From the NCBI GenBank assembly GCA_030704615.1, contig CM060731.1, forward strand, positions 43,028,001-43,092,000: a DNA stretch of 64,000 bases, written 5' to 3'. The position numbers were made by a program, and so were the translations under genes. Numbering within the stretch: the first letter of the stretch is position 1; each line of letters opens with the position of its first letter. This document shows, piece after piece, positions 11,701-23,877 of this stretch. Origin of the DNA: Takakia lepidozioides. Its lineage: Eukaryota > Streptophyta > Takakiopsida > Takakiales > Takakiaceae. The notes beneath the pieces are model-generated. The model did no database searches. It was not told where the DNA came from and was given only the letters and a program-made list of their open reading frames with translations.

Positions 11701-12662
11701 CTTATCGATTACCGCCCGAGAGAATAATGTTGACAGAACTTGAAGTTTGAGATTTTGGTGCAGGCTAAGCATGTTGTTCAAAAGTGTCAAAATCCACTGT
11801 TTGTGCACATCCATATTGGGCAATTCAAGATTTCACATGTGTATAGTTACCGTTTGCCATTTGGAGGCTCTCTTTGCTCAAGTTTATGTTCGCATGGTGG
11901 GATGAATTTGCCAGGTCTATATCGCTACCGCGTTGGGGATGTTGTGAGGGTAAAGAGCTTCAGAAACACAGCACCAATCTTGGAATTCGTCCGCAGAAAG
12001 AATGTGCTTCTCAGCATCAACTCTGACAAAACTGATGAACAAGAGCTTCAAATAATTGTCAACAAGGCAACCCAACACTTTGCTGGAACATCATTAAAGC
12101 TGGCCGACTTCACCAGCCACGCAGACATCACCTCAGCGCCAGGCCACTACGTTATCTTCTGGGAACTGGAGAGTAGCAGGTATGTTGCAATATTACTGAT
12201 CTGAGGCTGTTCTCTAAGTTGCAGCGGCAACCTTGAATTAATGACATCATTTGAGGTACCTACCAGATTCAAAAATTTATGTTTATTCAGCCCATGCTCC
12301 AGATTGAGCAGCTCGGGGATTTCTTACTCTTTGATTTATCCATTGTGCACAGTGACGACAAGAATTTGGATCACGAAGTCTTACAGAAATGTACCAATGC
12401 GCTTGATGTTTCCTTGAATTACCCATAACGAAGAGCGAGGGTGGGAGACACGATTGGACCTTTGGAGCTCCGTGTTGTCGGGAGTGGAACATTCAACAAG
12501 TTAATGGATATGGCGATCAGCAGAGGAACTTCCCCCGCACAGTACAAGCCCCCTCGATGTGTGAGCGCACCTCATCTTATGGAGATATTGAACGCTGCCG
12601 TGGCTGCCAGATTCTATAGCCTAGAAACACCCTTTGCTTTGCCTCCCAGTGCGACTGCATGA
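8732..12662 (+). pseudogene. GH3-type acyl-acid amido synthetase, broken
   Basis: GH3 enzymes adenylate jasmonate, auxin or related acids and conjugate them to amino acids in the cytosol. Exon 1 starts at ATG 8732 and runs to about 9210 (N-terminal region ending near SVDPISHF). The second coding block (about 10575-11416) holds the YYKSPLYRERKYNINNV, PDEVVLCSDSSQAMY and TGSMQQYVPALKHFAG segments. Exon 3 (11915-12179) carries GLYRYRVGDVVRV and RKNVLLSINSDKTDE; exon 4 (about 12286-12662) ends near YKPPRCVSAP. The donor at 11417 and acceptor before 11915 join in phase. Defects: the ATP-binding SSGTS/T region expected after exon 1 is not found; frameshifts occur near 10615, 10860 and 11215; an in-frame TAA lies at 12426-12428. 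Not functional as read. Substrate class cannot be assigned. Confidence 0.88.
9294..9725 (-). CDS. Unidentified protein with C2HC-like module, copy 2
   Basis: An open frame of about 143 codons lies inside the first GH3 intron, on the opposite strand. The N-terminal half is lysine/glutamine-rich. The C-terminal half has LRIETGK, then CPACTRPNRC, an acidic ESEE, and FFFYCPLY, a Cys/His-rich pattern shared with the broken copy at 7440-7728. It resembles zinc-binding tails of non-LTR reverse transcriptases, but no polymerase sequence is present. I do not recognise the family. It may be a relic of a mobile element that entered the GH3 gene. Confidence 0.35.
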   Translation of the reverse strand: MEHYNVRRKLKDLMGQKGNKKQERKLFKTTRVKPEAAQKQLLLKGLPTKGQSFAQISCQAILLILIMEDFCDRLGFTEQTAESPMDYLRIETGKCENEDHLCPACTRPNRCIESEENFFFYCPLYCEMGAHPEPPQCPQKRGR

Positions 12663-13570
12663 GATCTTGCTTTGAAAATTTTCAAAAAAATCGCAACACT
12701 GTCCACATCCTATGGATCCCCTGGATCCCCGGTTGCTCCTTTGGGGCTACCATTCGTCACAACTCTTTAGCTAAAATTCCATGAACCGCTCAGGACTCCG
12801 GGTTGGTATGCACATTGTATGAGCTTGAAATGCAGGTCCGTGACATGAATAACATAGTGGAATCTACATTCCACTTCATTCTTTGATGTGTGTGCCTCGT
12901 GTGTGCACAACTTGTAAACTTCAGGATTCAGATGTTGTCAGTATTCCATCATAGCATGATCAAATAAATTATCTGTTGACAATTGTGACAGAGTGTTCAT
13001 TGTAAACAAAACTCATTTCTCTTAGTGCAGGACATAACTTAGAGATCATCAGCTTCAAGATTCTTTCTCTTGGCTCTGTCTGTGACTCGCGACTTTATCT
13101 TCTAACTGTTAGCTCTTACCCCACCTCGACAGTATCTAGATGCTTGCTTAGTTTAGCCAATGCATGCAGAGAATTCACATATAAGTCTAGTTCCCTACGA
13201 GTTCATCAGTTTCATTGAGGAGCACACTTCAGACATGCAAATATTGGTTTAGAATCTGAAGATTCTTTTGCTCTTTCGAGACCTTGGTTGATGTGCTTGT
13301 TAGGGTCAAACCCTAGGACATACGTATTCTATATACAATACATTGTCTGGTATATACCTATATACCAGGCGCCTTGGACATCAAGGCCATAAGACATAAT
13401 TCGAAGAGCACTAAAAGTCCCCTTAACGTGGAAGGGTTGGATTGAAAAACTTCCATGTGGAGATCCCAAGGAATCTCTATTCGCAGGGGATAATAAGGTT
13501 GACCAGTGGGAATATCCATTCATAGTTTTAGGGTACTTCAGTTTTGCAGGGGCTAAATCCCACTTAATAG
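12663..13570. other. No recognisable gene
   Basis: This is AT-rich flank downstream of the GH3 pseudogene. I see only short unremarkable open frames and no clear repeat or RNA gene. Confidence 0.4.
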
Positions 13571-14275
13571 AAGAATGAACGGTATTCTCCATTATTGGAG
13601 CCCGCACTGCTCTTCCGCTTCTCATCATTTCGAAAATCTAAGGGCTTCGTTGCTGTCCGCAAGGTCATTGTCATCGGCATCAAAGACGTCCTTAGGTCCA
13701 CCTTTGCAAGGATGCCGTGCTTCCGGAACCGGGACGACTGCCCTTATGGAGGCTTCAATTATGCAATGTATTCGGCCACATCGGGAGACATCATTATCTG
13801 GTACACAGATTACACAGAAGATACTGGTTCGAATGTGGAAACATTGTCCGCTTTTGAGTATATCCCAGGCTAGTACCCCTTCGAGCGAGGTGACGATCTT
13901 GGTCTGAGGAGTCCGTGGCTCCTGCGCATCCTTGATTCCGATTTTCCCAGCTACGACGGGCACCCATGCAGAAGAATGCGCACTGCTATGTTGTTGCGGT
14001 GGAACTGCTGCCAGTGGACGTGGGTGGACTCCATCGGAGTGACTTATACTCCTGAAGGAGTGCGCTCCTCTTCTCCATTGTATGGGGACATTCGCATTGG
14101 TGTGGACGACGAAAACGTGAAGCTTTCCATATTCGATGGTGGTATGATTGAAGGGCACGACATTTTGGTGAACATCAACATGGGCGGTACAACGGCTGCA
14201 ATCCAGTTTACCTGGAGGAGCCCGATGACTCATGAGCTAGTTCTCAGAGCAGTCGAAGTCCCATTGACAACGTGA
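13571..14275 (+). pseudogene. Unidentified protein, one in-frame stop
   Basis: One reading frame stays open from 13571 to the stop at 14273-14275, except for a TAG at 13871-13873 directly after the residues EYIPG. Without that stop it would encode about 230 residues. The frame contains GIKDVLRSTFARMPCFRNRDD, GGFNYAMYSATSGDIIIWY and a C-terminal beta-rich part with GDIRIGVDDENVKLSIFDG. Composition looks protein-like on both sides of the stop. There is no ATG near the 5' end, so it would be an internal or last exon. I do not recognise the family. Confidence 0.45.
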
Positions 14276-16332
14276 CTTGTATTCAGAAGGCACAGGGCTA
14301 AAGATTTGTTTGCACAATCAGCACAGTAGACGTGCTTCAAATGTGGATCAATAAAAACCCCATTGTGCCCTCTTTTTGTTCTATTCTGTATCCATCGTTC
14401 CCAGAATGCATCATTCCTCATTTCGTTTGGGATTGGGAGTGTGGGTGGATTTTGCAAGTGGCTGGTAGGCTGAAATGGGCCCCCATTGTACAGAGCAGTA
14501 CCACCCTACCATTCGCGAAACATTGCCTTTCAATATGTAATTCTAAAAAACATTGCCGAAACTCCTTCATCGGGAGGTCCTTCTCCCCCTATGACCGTGA
14601 CACCCTAAACCCTATTCCCGCGGACACTCATTTCCGGAAAATAGTCCTGCTCATGTTTTTTTTTACACTTACGACATGGCTCATGCCGCTCATGGCTCAT
14701 GGCTCATGAAATAGCAACCCCCCCTGACTTGACACAGCTTCTTCTATAAACCTCAAATAGATGTGGGGAAGATCTAATTTAAATTAGAAAATTCTATAGA
14801 TTTTTTTTGTCAGGTCCAAAAAACTAAAACCAGGTAGATTTCCCTTTTCTGCAGCTATCCCCCCAAAAACTACGTCAAACGGAGCTCTTTTGACAAAGAT
14901 ATGACCAACCAAACTTTATCTAATCCCATAAACATACTATTTGTCCATTTAATCGACAATAGGCCTGATTTGATTTGATTTTCCTTTCTCCTTTAACTAA
15001 CGGTTTTGTGGGATCAACAACTATCGAAAACCAAAGCCACACTAACGATGGAGGCATTAAGGCAGGTCGGGCCACTGCTCACAAATCGTATAAAACTGAA
15101 GGCCAACGATTGACTTCAAGAATTCTATCCCAGTTCACAACCCTGATCAGAGCCAATGTTTTCAAATAACCTCTTTTCCTCAAGGTCGATATAGCCACAA
15201 AGTTCAATTGCGGAGCTGTTGGGGACATGATCCATGGAATAATTATATCAGTGATATTATCCACATCCTTGTGCCCTCCGTTCCCTGCAGGTTTCCGAGT
15301 TCTCTGTGCCTTCTAGATCAGCTACGTCGTGAATATCAATGTCCAAACTACCGCCGTCACTGACATGGGTGCAGATGAAACATGAATTGCATTGTAGGCT
15401 TGGGAATTTTGTTGTGCAACTGTACAGTATGGAAATAAGTCAGATCGACTTGCCTTCGCTATTCGGTTTCCACCTCACGGTGTTGTCCACGCCAGCCACT
15501 ACCAATTCCTGATAATCACAACATGAAGGGCAACTCTGCAAGGCTTTCGTGAGAAAGTGGCATATCCCATGCAGGCAGTACAGCATCCGACAGTGCCCCA
15601 ACACCTGCCAAGGGTCACTGGGGTGGCAACCACGCTAATTTTCCTCCAATCCTTGTCTCCAGGTTCCCTCTTGGCTAAGCCGACTTGACCTCAATGTCTC
15701 AGTCCACGATCTTGCATGTGTAGAGGAACCGAGTAGGGAAGCATTGACGAGTGTGAGTGCCAGCCGCTTGTGCATGAGCCCTGCTGAGGATATCAATTGT
15801 GCCTCTCCAGCAAGAGATGAGCCAGCCTACTACCATTCAGGCACTTTTATTTTTGAAGATGTAAACCTCGGCAGCAAATCTGCCCCTAATTTGAGCAGCT
15901 TCAATGCCATGGCTATGTCAGATCTGAACCAGACCCGTGCCCTCTCTGATCGGCACTTCTCCTGGCATATGTGTATTTGTGACAAACCAGCCTCACACTC
16001 CAATCACGTCGACAGTATCCTCATGTGACGTGGGCTGGTCCTCCACCAATTCAATCCCTTCAACTCCATGTTCAACCTTGGCAATGAACATTCAATCAAA
16101 ACGACCAATTGCCAACAGGCTCGTCTATTTCTCTTTTCCTCGCAAGGTCAACATGACGCCCCTTTGAACTTAAGCCACACTTCTCTCTTCACACGTGATT
16201 GGATTCAAGCATCAGTCCCACCTTGAATAACACCCAAGTCGATCTCTGATCATGAGTGTTTACAGGCTGAATTCATATCCACTGTCCATAAGAAAACACG
16301 TTAGACTCCACCGATCGCTGCCCTTCCATTCA
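14276..16332. other. No recognisable gene
   Basis: About 2 kb of low-information sequence. A plus-strand open frame at 15744-16028 has no family resemblance. Nothing here supports an RNA gene or a mobile-element boundary. Confidence 0.4.
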
Positions 16333-16400
16333 CAACCTTGCTGGGCATACCCTGTGTTCATCACACTCCATGAGACCTGATGTCAGCCATGTCAATATCA
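16333..16400 (-). pseudogene. Very short PPR relic
   Basis: On the minus strand one frame gives VSWSVMNTGYAQQGCEW, matching the VVSWNAMIAGYAQ core of a PPR unit. The same DNA word order (tgctgggcat...caatgagacc-like) appears in the PPR pseudogene near 2525-2570. Only one half-unit survives. Confidence 0.5.
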
Positions 16401-16824
16401 GTCGCTCCAGCCCTATTGTTTTGATGCCTTCTCCCATGCGGTCATCATGCTTAAAAATCACATTTCAGCCAGCCAGTTAATTGAACACGTTCTCCCACAT
16501 TCAAGTTGTTGATGGTTAAAACCTGATGTCACAGTTGGGCTTAAACCTAGGCTGAAACAGACCCAGCAAATGCACTGCTTCATGCAGGCCTAACTGCCAA
16601 CTTACTGCATCTGCCCAAGAATATCAGCTCTCTTAAATCCTGACTAAAAACAAAAATCCAGCACCTCCTTCCTTGCCACAGGCTTGGTGTTCAACCAGCC
16701 CATCAGCTCATGCCGAAATGCTTCAGGCCTTAGGCCCAACTCTATTGAAGAACCATGGATGGTGTACCTGGTAGCTCATCCCACCCATTTCCTTGCACCC
16801 ACGCAAATCACCAGCCAAAGGTGA

Positions 16825-17036
16825 CCGACCATTTTCAGGCTCTTATGCAGGCAAACCTGACATCCTCACTTCAGCATATTGCGGCCACTTACCCAATTGA
16901 TAGATTGCTTGTTGTGATGCCTTTGCTCCATGTGCATGGTCTAATGGCTGGACTGTTTTCATCACTCTACTGGGGGACAACCAGTCTTCCATCGCTGGAC
17001 TATTCTCAGCTTCAATGTCCGATTAACCCAAAATAA
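16825..17036 (+). pseudogene. Fragment of an AMP-forming acyl-CoA synthetase (oxalate-CoA-ligase/AAE3-like)
   Basis: The frame reads QALMQANLTSSLQHIAATY, then LLVVMPLLHVHGLMAGLFSS. This matches the part of ANL-superfamily synthetases after the ATP-binding loop, where plant AAE3 oxalyl-CoA synthetases have a MPLFHVHGL-type motif. The preceding TSGTTGxPKG loop is not present in frame, and the similarity stops at about 17005, where the frame runs into unrelated residues and then a stop. A single-exon relic about 60 residues long, not a working gene. Assignment to AAE3 rather than a 4CL-like member rests on the HVHGLMAGL wording. Confidence 0.65.
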
Positions 17037-17525
17037 ACACTACAACGGCACCCGCTTCAAAGTAAACAGTGCTTAACTAAAAACTCACATCTCGCACTAA
17101 TGATGCAAGGTCATCTCTCTCAAGTGATTAATAAAAACTAGACACCATCACTCATGCATTACGAGTCAAGCCAAGCACACCCCAAAAGCTATGGGGAATC
17201 TGCACTACATGCGCCATAGCTGACGCGGGAGGCTCAACTCAAGAGAGATGAGCCTCACCGCGCGTTCGCCGTGAAGATAAGTCACGCCCAGGGGCCAACA
17301 AATATCTTGACCCCTGGGTTGACACTTGGATCAAGCCCAAGTGTCATATATAAAAACTAGTTATTTATTGGCTAGTTTCATACTACCAGTAAACTTTACT
17401 TGACAGGGGCCGCATGCGCCGTCCATGCATTTAATAGGTCCGGCAGACCCACTGTCTAGCAGACTGCCATGTGCCCACTTCCCAACAGACTGCCGCTGCA
17501 ACTAGCTGCCGGGCAGCGTCGACCA

Positions 17526-17885
17526 GCAGACTTTGACGTGCTGGAAATGACGGCCCAATAGACCCACCTCAAATAGACTTGCCGCACACCAGATTTGGCG
17601 AACTGGTAGCAAAACAGACTGATATCCCAAGAGAGCGACTGTCATGCTTGCCGCCGTTGTCGCATTTAAGAGGGTCCACCAGACTCCTACGTTCTGATGT
17701 GGACGGCCCAACAGACCCAATACAAATAGACTTGCGGCAGTCCAGCAGACGGCCTGGAGTCTAGCAGTGGTAGTCCAGCAGTCCCAAAAGAGCCTTTGTC
17801 TTGCGAAAGATGATGTAATTGGTGTAGCAGACTTGGACGCGGTGCAAAGTCCGGCCAAACCAACCCACTGTGAACAGACTGGCGG
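17526..17885. repeat. Three-copy degenerate tandem repeat, period about 150 bp
   Basis: Units begin at about 17526, 17680 and 17828. Each has a CAGACT start, a GGCCCAA-type middle and an AAATAGACTTGC or AACAGACTGGC block. The intervening sequence is more diverged. The repeat is rich in CAGAC/GTCTG words over 17440-17900. Confidence 0.6.
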
Positions 17886-18184
17886 AACAAGAGACCGGTA
17901 AAGTGGGATTCGACAGACACACACATGTTGGAAGAGACCGACTTTCAAGTCACCGTCGAGAGAAGAAACTGAGCAGAAAAGTATCATATCCAATGCAGTG
18001 GTGGGCCACTAGAGCCAACCCGAAAAGTTTGATAAAGTGAGTCTCTGATATCGACACAGATCCAGTGTCTCGCCCACGGACGGTTCAAAAGACTCAGAAG
18101 AAAAGAAGCGAGAAGACTGACGAGAGAAGAGGCTGAGAGTAAACAGGAAACTCGATTGTCCTCAACTGTCCTCATCATGTCAAT

Positions 18185-18307
18185 GGACATGATCCAGTCC
18201 TATGGGCCTCAAACATCCATGCACACTTGCGGAATGTCAGCACATGTCTCAGCGTGGTTCCGTAGGTGTAAATGGATGTTTGAGGACCGTAGGACATGAT
18301 CTTGTCC
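18185..18307. repeat. Imperfect inverted repeat (about 36-bp arms)
   Basis: Left arm 18185-18220 and right arm 18272-18307 are reverse complements with five or six mismatches, separated by about 51 bases. The inner ends are perfect over CCTCAAACATCCAT. The structure could form a hairpin of about 120 bases and may be a small MITE or a folded non-coding RNA source. Confidence 0.65.
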
Positions 18308-19387
18308 GCTGAGACGAGGAGCAGTAATGCTGCAGTCTGCTGCCAACCCCTCTATCATACGATCTAGATCATTGACAAAGCATTGGATCTTTGGGATTTC
18401 CATTATGCTAAACTTTTGCACGCTCTTGCATGCCGTTTTACTTCATCCCCTAAACAGTCCCATCGTCCGATATGAAATGTGCAATGTATACACGCCCCCA
18501 TGTGCATATACTTCCACGATTTCTGCCCTCATGGGGTCCGTTGCAGTACGAAGGGGTATCATGAGGGACTAGAAGCAGATGACGATATGGAGGACAGATA
18601 AGTAGTAGCGATTTTATGACATACAAGTATACCATAAAGCCTAACCTTCCCTAAAGCACAACAAGAAGGCCAAAATAGTGGAAGCATATGCACAATGGTG
18701 GCTGTAGAGCCAGTCCTGTCATGTTCAGGCACACCCTTCATCATCAACAACGTTGCTCGTGCACATGAAGAAGACGGCGTGCGTGGGAACACCCTCTGCA
18801 ACATCCGACAACAAAGAGCCCTCACGCGTGCACCATAACGTCCCAATTATTGTAAAATGAGAGGCGAACTTTATTTGGAAGGGAATTTTTTTGAAACTCC
18901 CATGTACAGATTTATATATATTTTTCATTTACAACAATGACGTGGCAACGTTGAGTGAATGAAGTAGTAAGGATGACTGTCACTATGGGACTGTATTCCT
19001 GCTCTACACTAAAACTAGTCTCCCAATGCACTAGATTAATTTTGTTTTTCTAAATTGAGTTCATTTCATTTCAAAAAGAGATGCCAACCCCTCAGTCACT
19101 GAATGCACAGCTCCAATGCAGGAACGGAGATTCTGCTCCAAAGATAATCCAACTGTGGAAATATTTTCACATTTCATCCATATGGATCCCCCGTATGCTT
19201 TTCTGTGGGTAACTTTGCTTATTTGGCCCTAACAGCTGCTTTCAGTAGTATCCCTTAGGTGTCTGCTCTTTTTTAGGGGTACTTGTCCCAAATAATAAAC
19301 TATTTGGTCTGTGAGGGTTGTAGGATGGGGAAAGACTTCCACACCCACACAAGGGACTACAAAATGGAATGCATGTTTTGGAAGCAA

Positions 19388-22300
19388 CTAGTCATCAAAT
19401 TCCCACAGGGATGCGCTACTGGGCCCCTGCACCTTCTCAACCAGTTGAAGGCCTCCCTCGTGATCTTGGCACTCTTTCAGGTGCTGCCGCATCCACTCAC
19501 TGTGCTCTGCACTCGCCTCCGAACTTTGGCACTTGGGCTTCATGGGGTTGTGTGTGCAGGGCTCAAGCGATTGCCCCACCCAGCATACTTCCTGTCCATT
19601 AGCTGTGCTGTTCTCCCCCCTTATGTTGAGAATTAAGGGCTTCAACCCTCCCAGGCCTGGAGACACAGATCACGTGACTATAAACAGATACATCAAACCC
19701 TGCCAGGCTCTCCTGTGATGTAATCAATATACGTGTACACCACCCTCAAGTTCAAAAGAAGCGAAAAGAAAGGAGAAGAAATCATATACACGTTACATGT
19801 AGATATAAAAAGAGAGTCTAAGTTTGCAGCGCCTTTGAAGCTTTGTAATGACAGCATTGGTGTGTCTGTGTTGGACCCATTATCCAGTCACGCAAAACAA
19901 TGGAGGTATTTGTGGTGCCGCCCAGAATCTAGCTATCCAGAACAAAAGGCACGCTGATTCTGATTACCTTGCGCAATATAGCCAAACGTAGAATAGGCGC
20001 TGGTGGCAATTACATCGCTGAAGCTCAACAGCCACATCTCCACAAATGCAAGGTGTTGCTGATAATCAGAGTTGACTTCAACCATCTGGTGCACACAAAT
20101 AGGAAACCAGCTGTAACTCGTTGATCCACAATTATAAATACTTGGAAGGAACTCGGAGTCCACTTCAATACTAGCAAGAGATGTTGTGCATGTGTTACAT
20201 ACAAGTAAACATTGGTCAAGGAACCCAGGCATGAAATTTGAAGCTCAATCGAATTTAGACCCTATTCAGTCAAACAGAGATATTTCATTTGAGCGCTTCA
20301 AATTTCATGTATGGGTTCTTGGAACTTGGGGTTTCTATCCTCGTTGCCAGTTTCTTGACTAGTCAAAGTTTGTGTAGACATTTGCCAGGGAATTTGTTCT
20401 GCTTCAGTGGCAAATATGAACACTTGTTTCCTCCTCGAGGGGATTTACCTTGCATGCACCTGTATGGGTTGATGGACTCTATGTTGTTGCTCTCATTGCA
20501 GCTGACTGACGTATTTCAAGCTCTAGAATTATGTCAGATTAAATGCAGATCTCCGTTTGCTTGTTAGATCTGAGACGCATCAACCTCAAATAGTGAGCAT
20601 TGGGAGATTCAAATGTAGACAAACCAAAGGTGAGAAATTATGGTTAATGGTTGCACTGGTGATGGATTCATGACTTTGAATGTGAACTTTCAATCACGGC
20701 GTTCAGACCCACACTCCATGACAAAGGAGGTTGAAATTTGCATAACATCTGAGATTTATTTACCAGTTAAGAGCAAGATTACCTGATTTGAGACCATGTG
20801 GAAGCGGATCATGGCATTGTCATCATTAGGGTTCTGTCCATACAAATCCCTCAATTCTTCAAAATATTGGCGTTGCAAAGAGGCTACCAACACTGAAATA
20901 TCTGCAGATGGATTGTCCCACTTCTCGTTGAACAGGTTTGAGAGCTCCTTTGCGGCTTCCTCTTTCCGCACTCCAGGTATCACCTGTACTTCACACAATT
21001 TTTGTTTGTTTGTTTGAGAACTTGAAGGGGACGGAGGCCATCTGAATTTATAGCAAGAGGTTGGAAAACTATGAGGCATACACTTCATGAGAGGCGAGGG
21101 ACGAACCCAAGAAACGCAGCGAGAAGATACCGCCTGGCAGAACTTTAAGGTTCGCCAAGAAGCAGAACAGTAAATCTGCGTGGATTTCAAACCTTGTGAG
21201 CCTGCAGGCAGTCAAGGATTCGGTCCTGGGCCCTCGAGTCGAAAGCCCCAAGATCTGAGCGGCCATGGAGTCGTATTTGTAAGCCGACGCGAGTCCTAGA
21301 ACATGAGAGGTAGCCCCAGTATACACGCAAAATGTGACCCCAGATTTCGTTCCGAGGGAGAAGGAGATGGTGGCTGAGTTGCATGAACACTTGGCTTTTT
21401 GAAGAGAACATGGGGTCTAATCGCTCCCACAGCGAAGGAACCATGAACAGCCGGGTTACGTAGTATTGGTTGCTTCGCCATCCGAGCCAGCGAACGTCTA
21501 TAAGGGAGTGGTGGATATGATCGCAGAAGAATTGCTGGTCGGCCCAGCCCTGCCAACCAAATTGGTCCGTTCAGTGGGTTTCCTTACATTATTGGAGCTG
21601 AGCAAGAACTGCTCAGTAAATCTATTCAGGCGTGATAAAAGTTGAATCCAGCTTCAGGGAGCTGGACAGGGGAAAATCTCTGCACAACAAGCAGAAAGCA
21701 GCTATTAATCGTAAGCCCCTCTGGAGATCACGACTCATCTGCATCGAATGTCACATACCTGGATGTGGTCCAGATGCAAATTTACCATGCTGATGTTCTT
21801 GAATTGCTTGTCAATCGCTGGTCCCAGAGAGGGGCCACTCTCAACGTCGTCATACGGAAAATCCTTGGGAAGGAGCCAGGAGGAGCCAGGGAAGGGTTCG
21901 CAAAGCAGATTTGCATATGACTTTCTTGAATCAACCAGTAATACACGGTCAGTGGCAAGCGCATAAGTGAAAGCCGAGATGAGTGTGAGAAGCCTGTTTC
22001 CCAGACCTGCGCCCCCTTCCACGAGCACTAAGTAACTACAATCATCGTGCTTCTCCCTTCCATTTAAAAAGACATCAGTCCAGTTCTTCTTGTAAGAGCA
22101 GGCCTTGTGAAGCTCGCCATAGCGCTTCCATGCGGCATCAAGCTCTGGAGATGCAGCATACCTTTCAGGATCGTTTCTGTAGAGGAGATGTTGCGTTCTG
22201 GCCAGGCATTTGGTATCGTCTCGCGTGACAACCGGATGTATGAGACTGGAGTATCCGTGATGTGTGCCCAAAAGTTTCCTTGACCTCAGCCCTGTCCAAA

Positions 22301-22421
22301 TTCTTGTAGTCTCAATGTCCATCACAAAGCAAAACGAGAAGATAAGTATGCAGCCTATACACATTAATACCAAAGCTTTGTGCCAAAGCGGCGCTACCTT
22401 TGCACTATCCCGAACTCTCAT
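19388..22421 (-). CDS. GT37 galactoside 2-alpha-fucosyltransferase, five exons, apparently intact
   Basis: This is a Golgi type-II membrane enzyme of the xyloglucan/arabinogalactan fucosyltransferase family, moving fucose from GDP-fucose onto cell-wall galactose residues. Exons on the minus strand: 22421-21759, 21549-21193, 20983-20783, 20085-19968, 19656-19388. All junctions are GT..AG with matching phases, giving 1608 bases or 535 residues, normal for GT37. The ATG at 22421 precedes a signal-anchor (residues about 9-27, LVLMCIGCILIFSFCFVM). Exon 1 has GLGNRLLTLISAF and LLCEPFPGSSWLLP; exon 2 has RSNQYYV and the VGLQIR nucleotide-binding motif; exon 4 has LLSFSDVIATSAYSTFGYIAQ; exon 5 starts GLGGLKP and has LEPCTHNPMKPKC, like the conserved EPCFH..C segment. 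No stops interrupt it. Acceptor sugar cannot be told from sequence. Confidence 0.93.
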
Positions 22422-23512
22422 TTTCCTCCTTTCTGTAGATCTCTGCAAGCTAGTCTGATTCGATTGCGTCTGTGCCTCTTATTTCGTCTGCGTGTGCTTC
22501 TTTTCCAAGCTAAACAGATACAACTGTCATCTTGAGTAGGAATAATTTTCAAGAACTTGAGACAGTCACGAAGCTTGCTAAGATCAACCACATCTTCCGT
22601 TTATATCGAGTTGTCGATAACTGGAACTTGAAAGAGGAAGATAGAGCGAGAAGAGTGCGCTTCTACACAGTCTACTCTCAAGGCCGACAATGGAAGAATC
22701 GTACGTCTGCCTCTCTCAATTCAAAATTAAGACTGAGTCTTATATCCTCACTACGCAGCATTGTCCGTTGGACATTAAATGTTTGAATGTCACGTTTGCG
22801 ATGCATCGCTTCTACAATTGCGCTGCGAAAATGTGACGTGATCCCCAGTCTCTGATCAGTACGGCTGCTTGGAAGTGAAGTGGTGTGCCGTGATGCAGCT
22901 TCGCTCTCTTCTTTGCGCTGCCCTCCATCCATCACCTTTCTTCCCCCTCATGTCACTTGACTCAAATCGACGGTCGGGAAGCTGGAAACGTCTTCATCGC
23001 ACGGCTGTCTTTCTTGTTACGTATAGGCTCTTCTTTAGTGCACTTCTTTAGTGTTATAGTCCCTGTAGCAACTCGCTGGGACTCATCAGTGAAAAAGTGA
23101 CAAGGAGCTTTTGTAACGTCTCCCATGTAGCAATGGTAAACTCTGTCCTTCTTTCCTGTGTGGAAAGTGCTGTCAAAGGAGATCTATGTCTATTTTCCCA
23201 TGAGATTTCCTCTGACACCTCAACAAATGGGAAAAGTAGTATCAAGGAAAAGTGTTGTTTTCCTCCATGAGATCCACTTTTGATACTTTAGATGGGATGA
23301 AGGATAAAGTTTCTTTAGAAGTTTCTCCCTTCAGAGTTACTAGGCTCTCACATTGATGTCTGAATCATGCAATGCCGTGCTTGCGTCTGTTTCTTGCCTA
23401 CGCACAGATCAGCACAGCAAGCATGGGGAACAAGAGAAATAAGCTGAGATGTTCCAGTAGTGATGATTGTCCATTAAGACTCCACACATGCACATCTTTC
23501 TGACGTTTGCAT
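22422..23512. other. Upstream region of the fucosyltransferase gene
   Basis: I see no conserved protein. It should hold the fucosyltransferase promoter (minus strand), but I cannot pick out a convincing TATA box. Confidence 0.35.
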
Positions 23513-23877
23513 GTCTTAAACCTCAGCCATTAGAGTTATCCGTAAAGTGAGCCCGAGTTTGGTACCCTGTTTGGACCCGAGTTACGGGTTTCATCCTGAG
23601 TTTGAGTTAATCCGTAAAGTGCAGAAAACTGAGCACGAAGTCAGAAAAGAGGGCACCAAATCATAAACTGGGGATGAGGGCAACCGCAAACGTCTTAAAC
23701 CTCAGCCATTAGAGTTATCCGTAAAGTGAGCCCGAGTTTGGTACCCTGTTTGGACCCGAGTTACGGGTTTCATCCTGAGTTTGAGTTAATCCGTAAAGTG
23801 CAGAAAACTGAGCACGAAGTCAGAAAAGAGGGCACCAGGGCACCAAATCATAAACTGGGGATGAGGGCAACCGCTGC
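23513..23877. repeat. Direct tandem duplication, period 179 bp
   Basis: The segment starting GTCTTAAACCTCAGCC at 23513 is repeated at 23692 almost without change. The second unit has an extra eight-base GGGCACCA duplication near 23832-23847. The near identity suggests a recent event. Each unit contains the left terminal repeat of the surrounding MITE. Confidence 0.92.

Noticed and set aside
13625-14233. Minus-strand open frame of 202 codons
   Set aside because: Antisense shadow of the plus-strand frame at 13571-14275; composition (many His, Arg, Pro) is unlike a real protein.
17502-17993. Minus-strand frame with repeated GLLGR motifs
   Set aside because: The motifs come from the 150-bp DNA tandem repeat, and the frames change between units.
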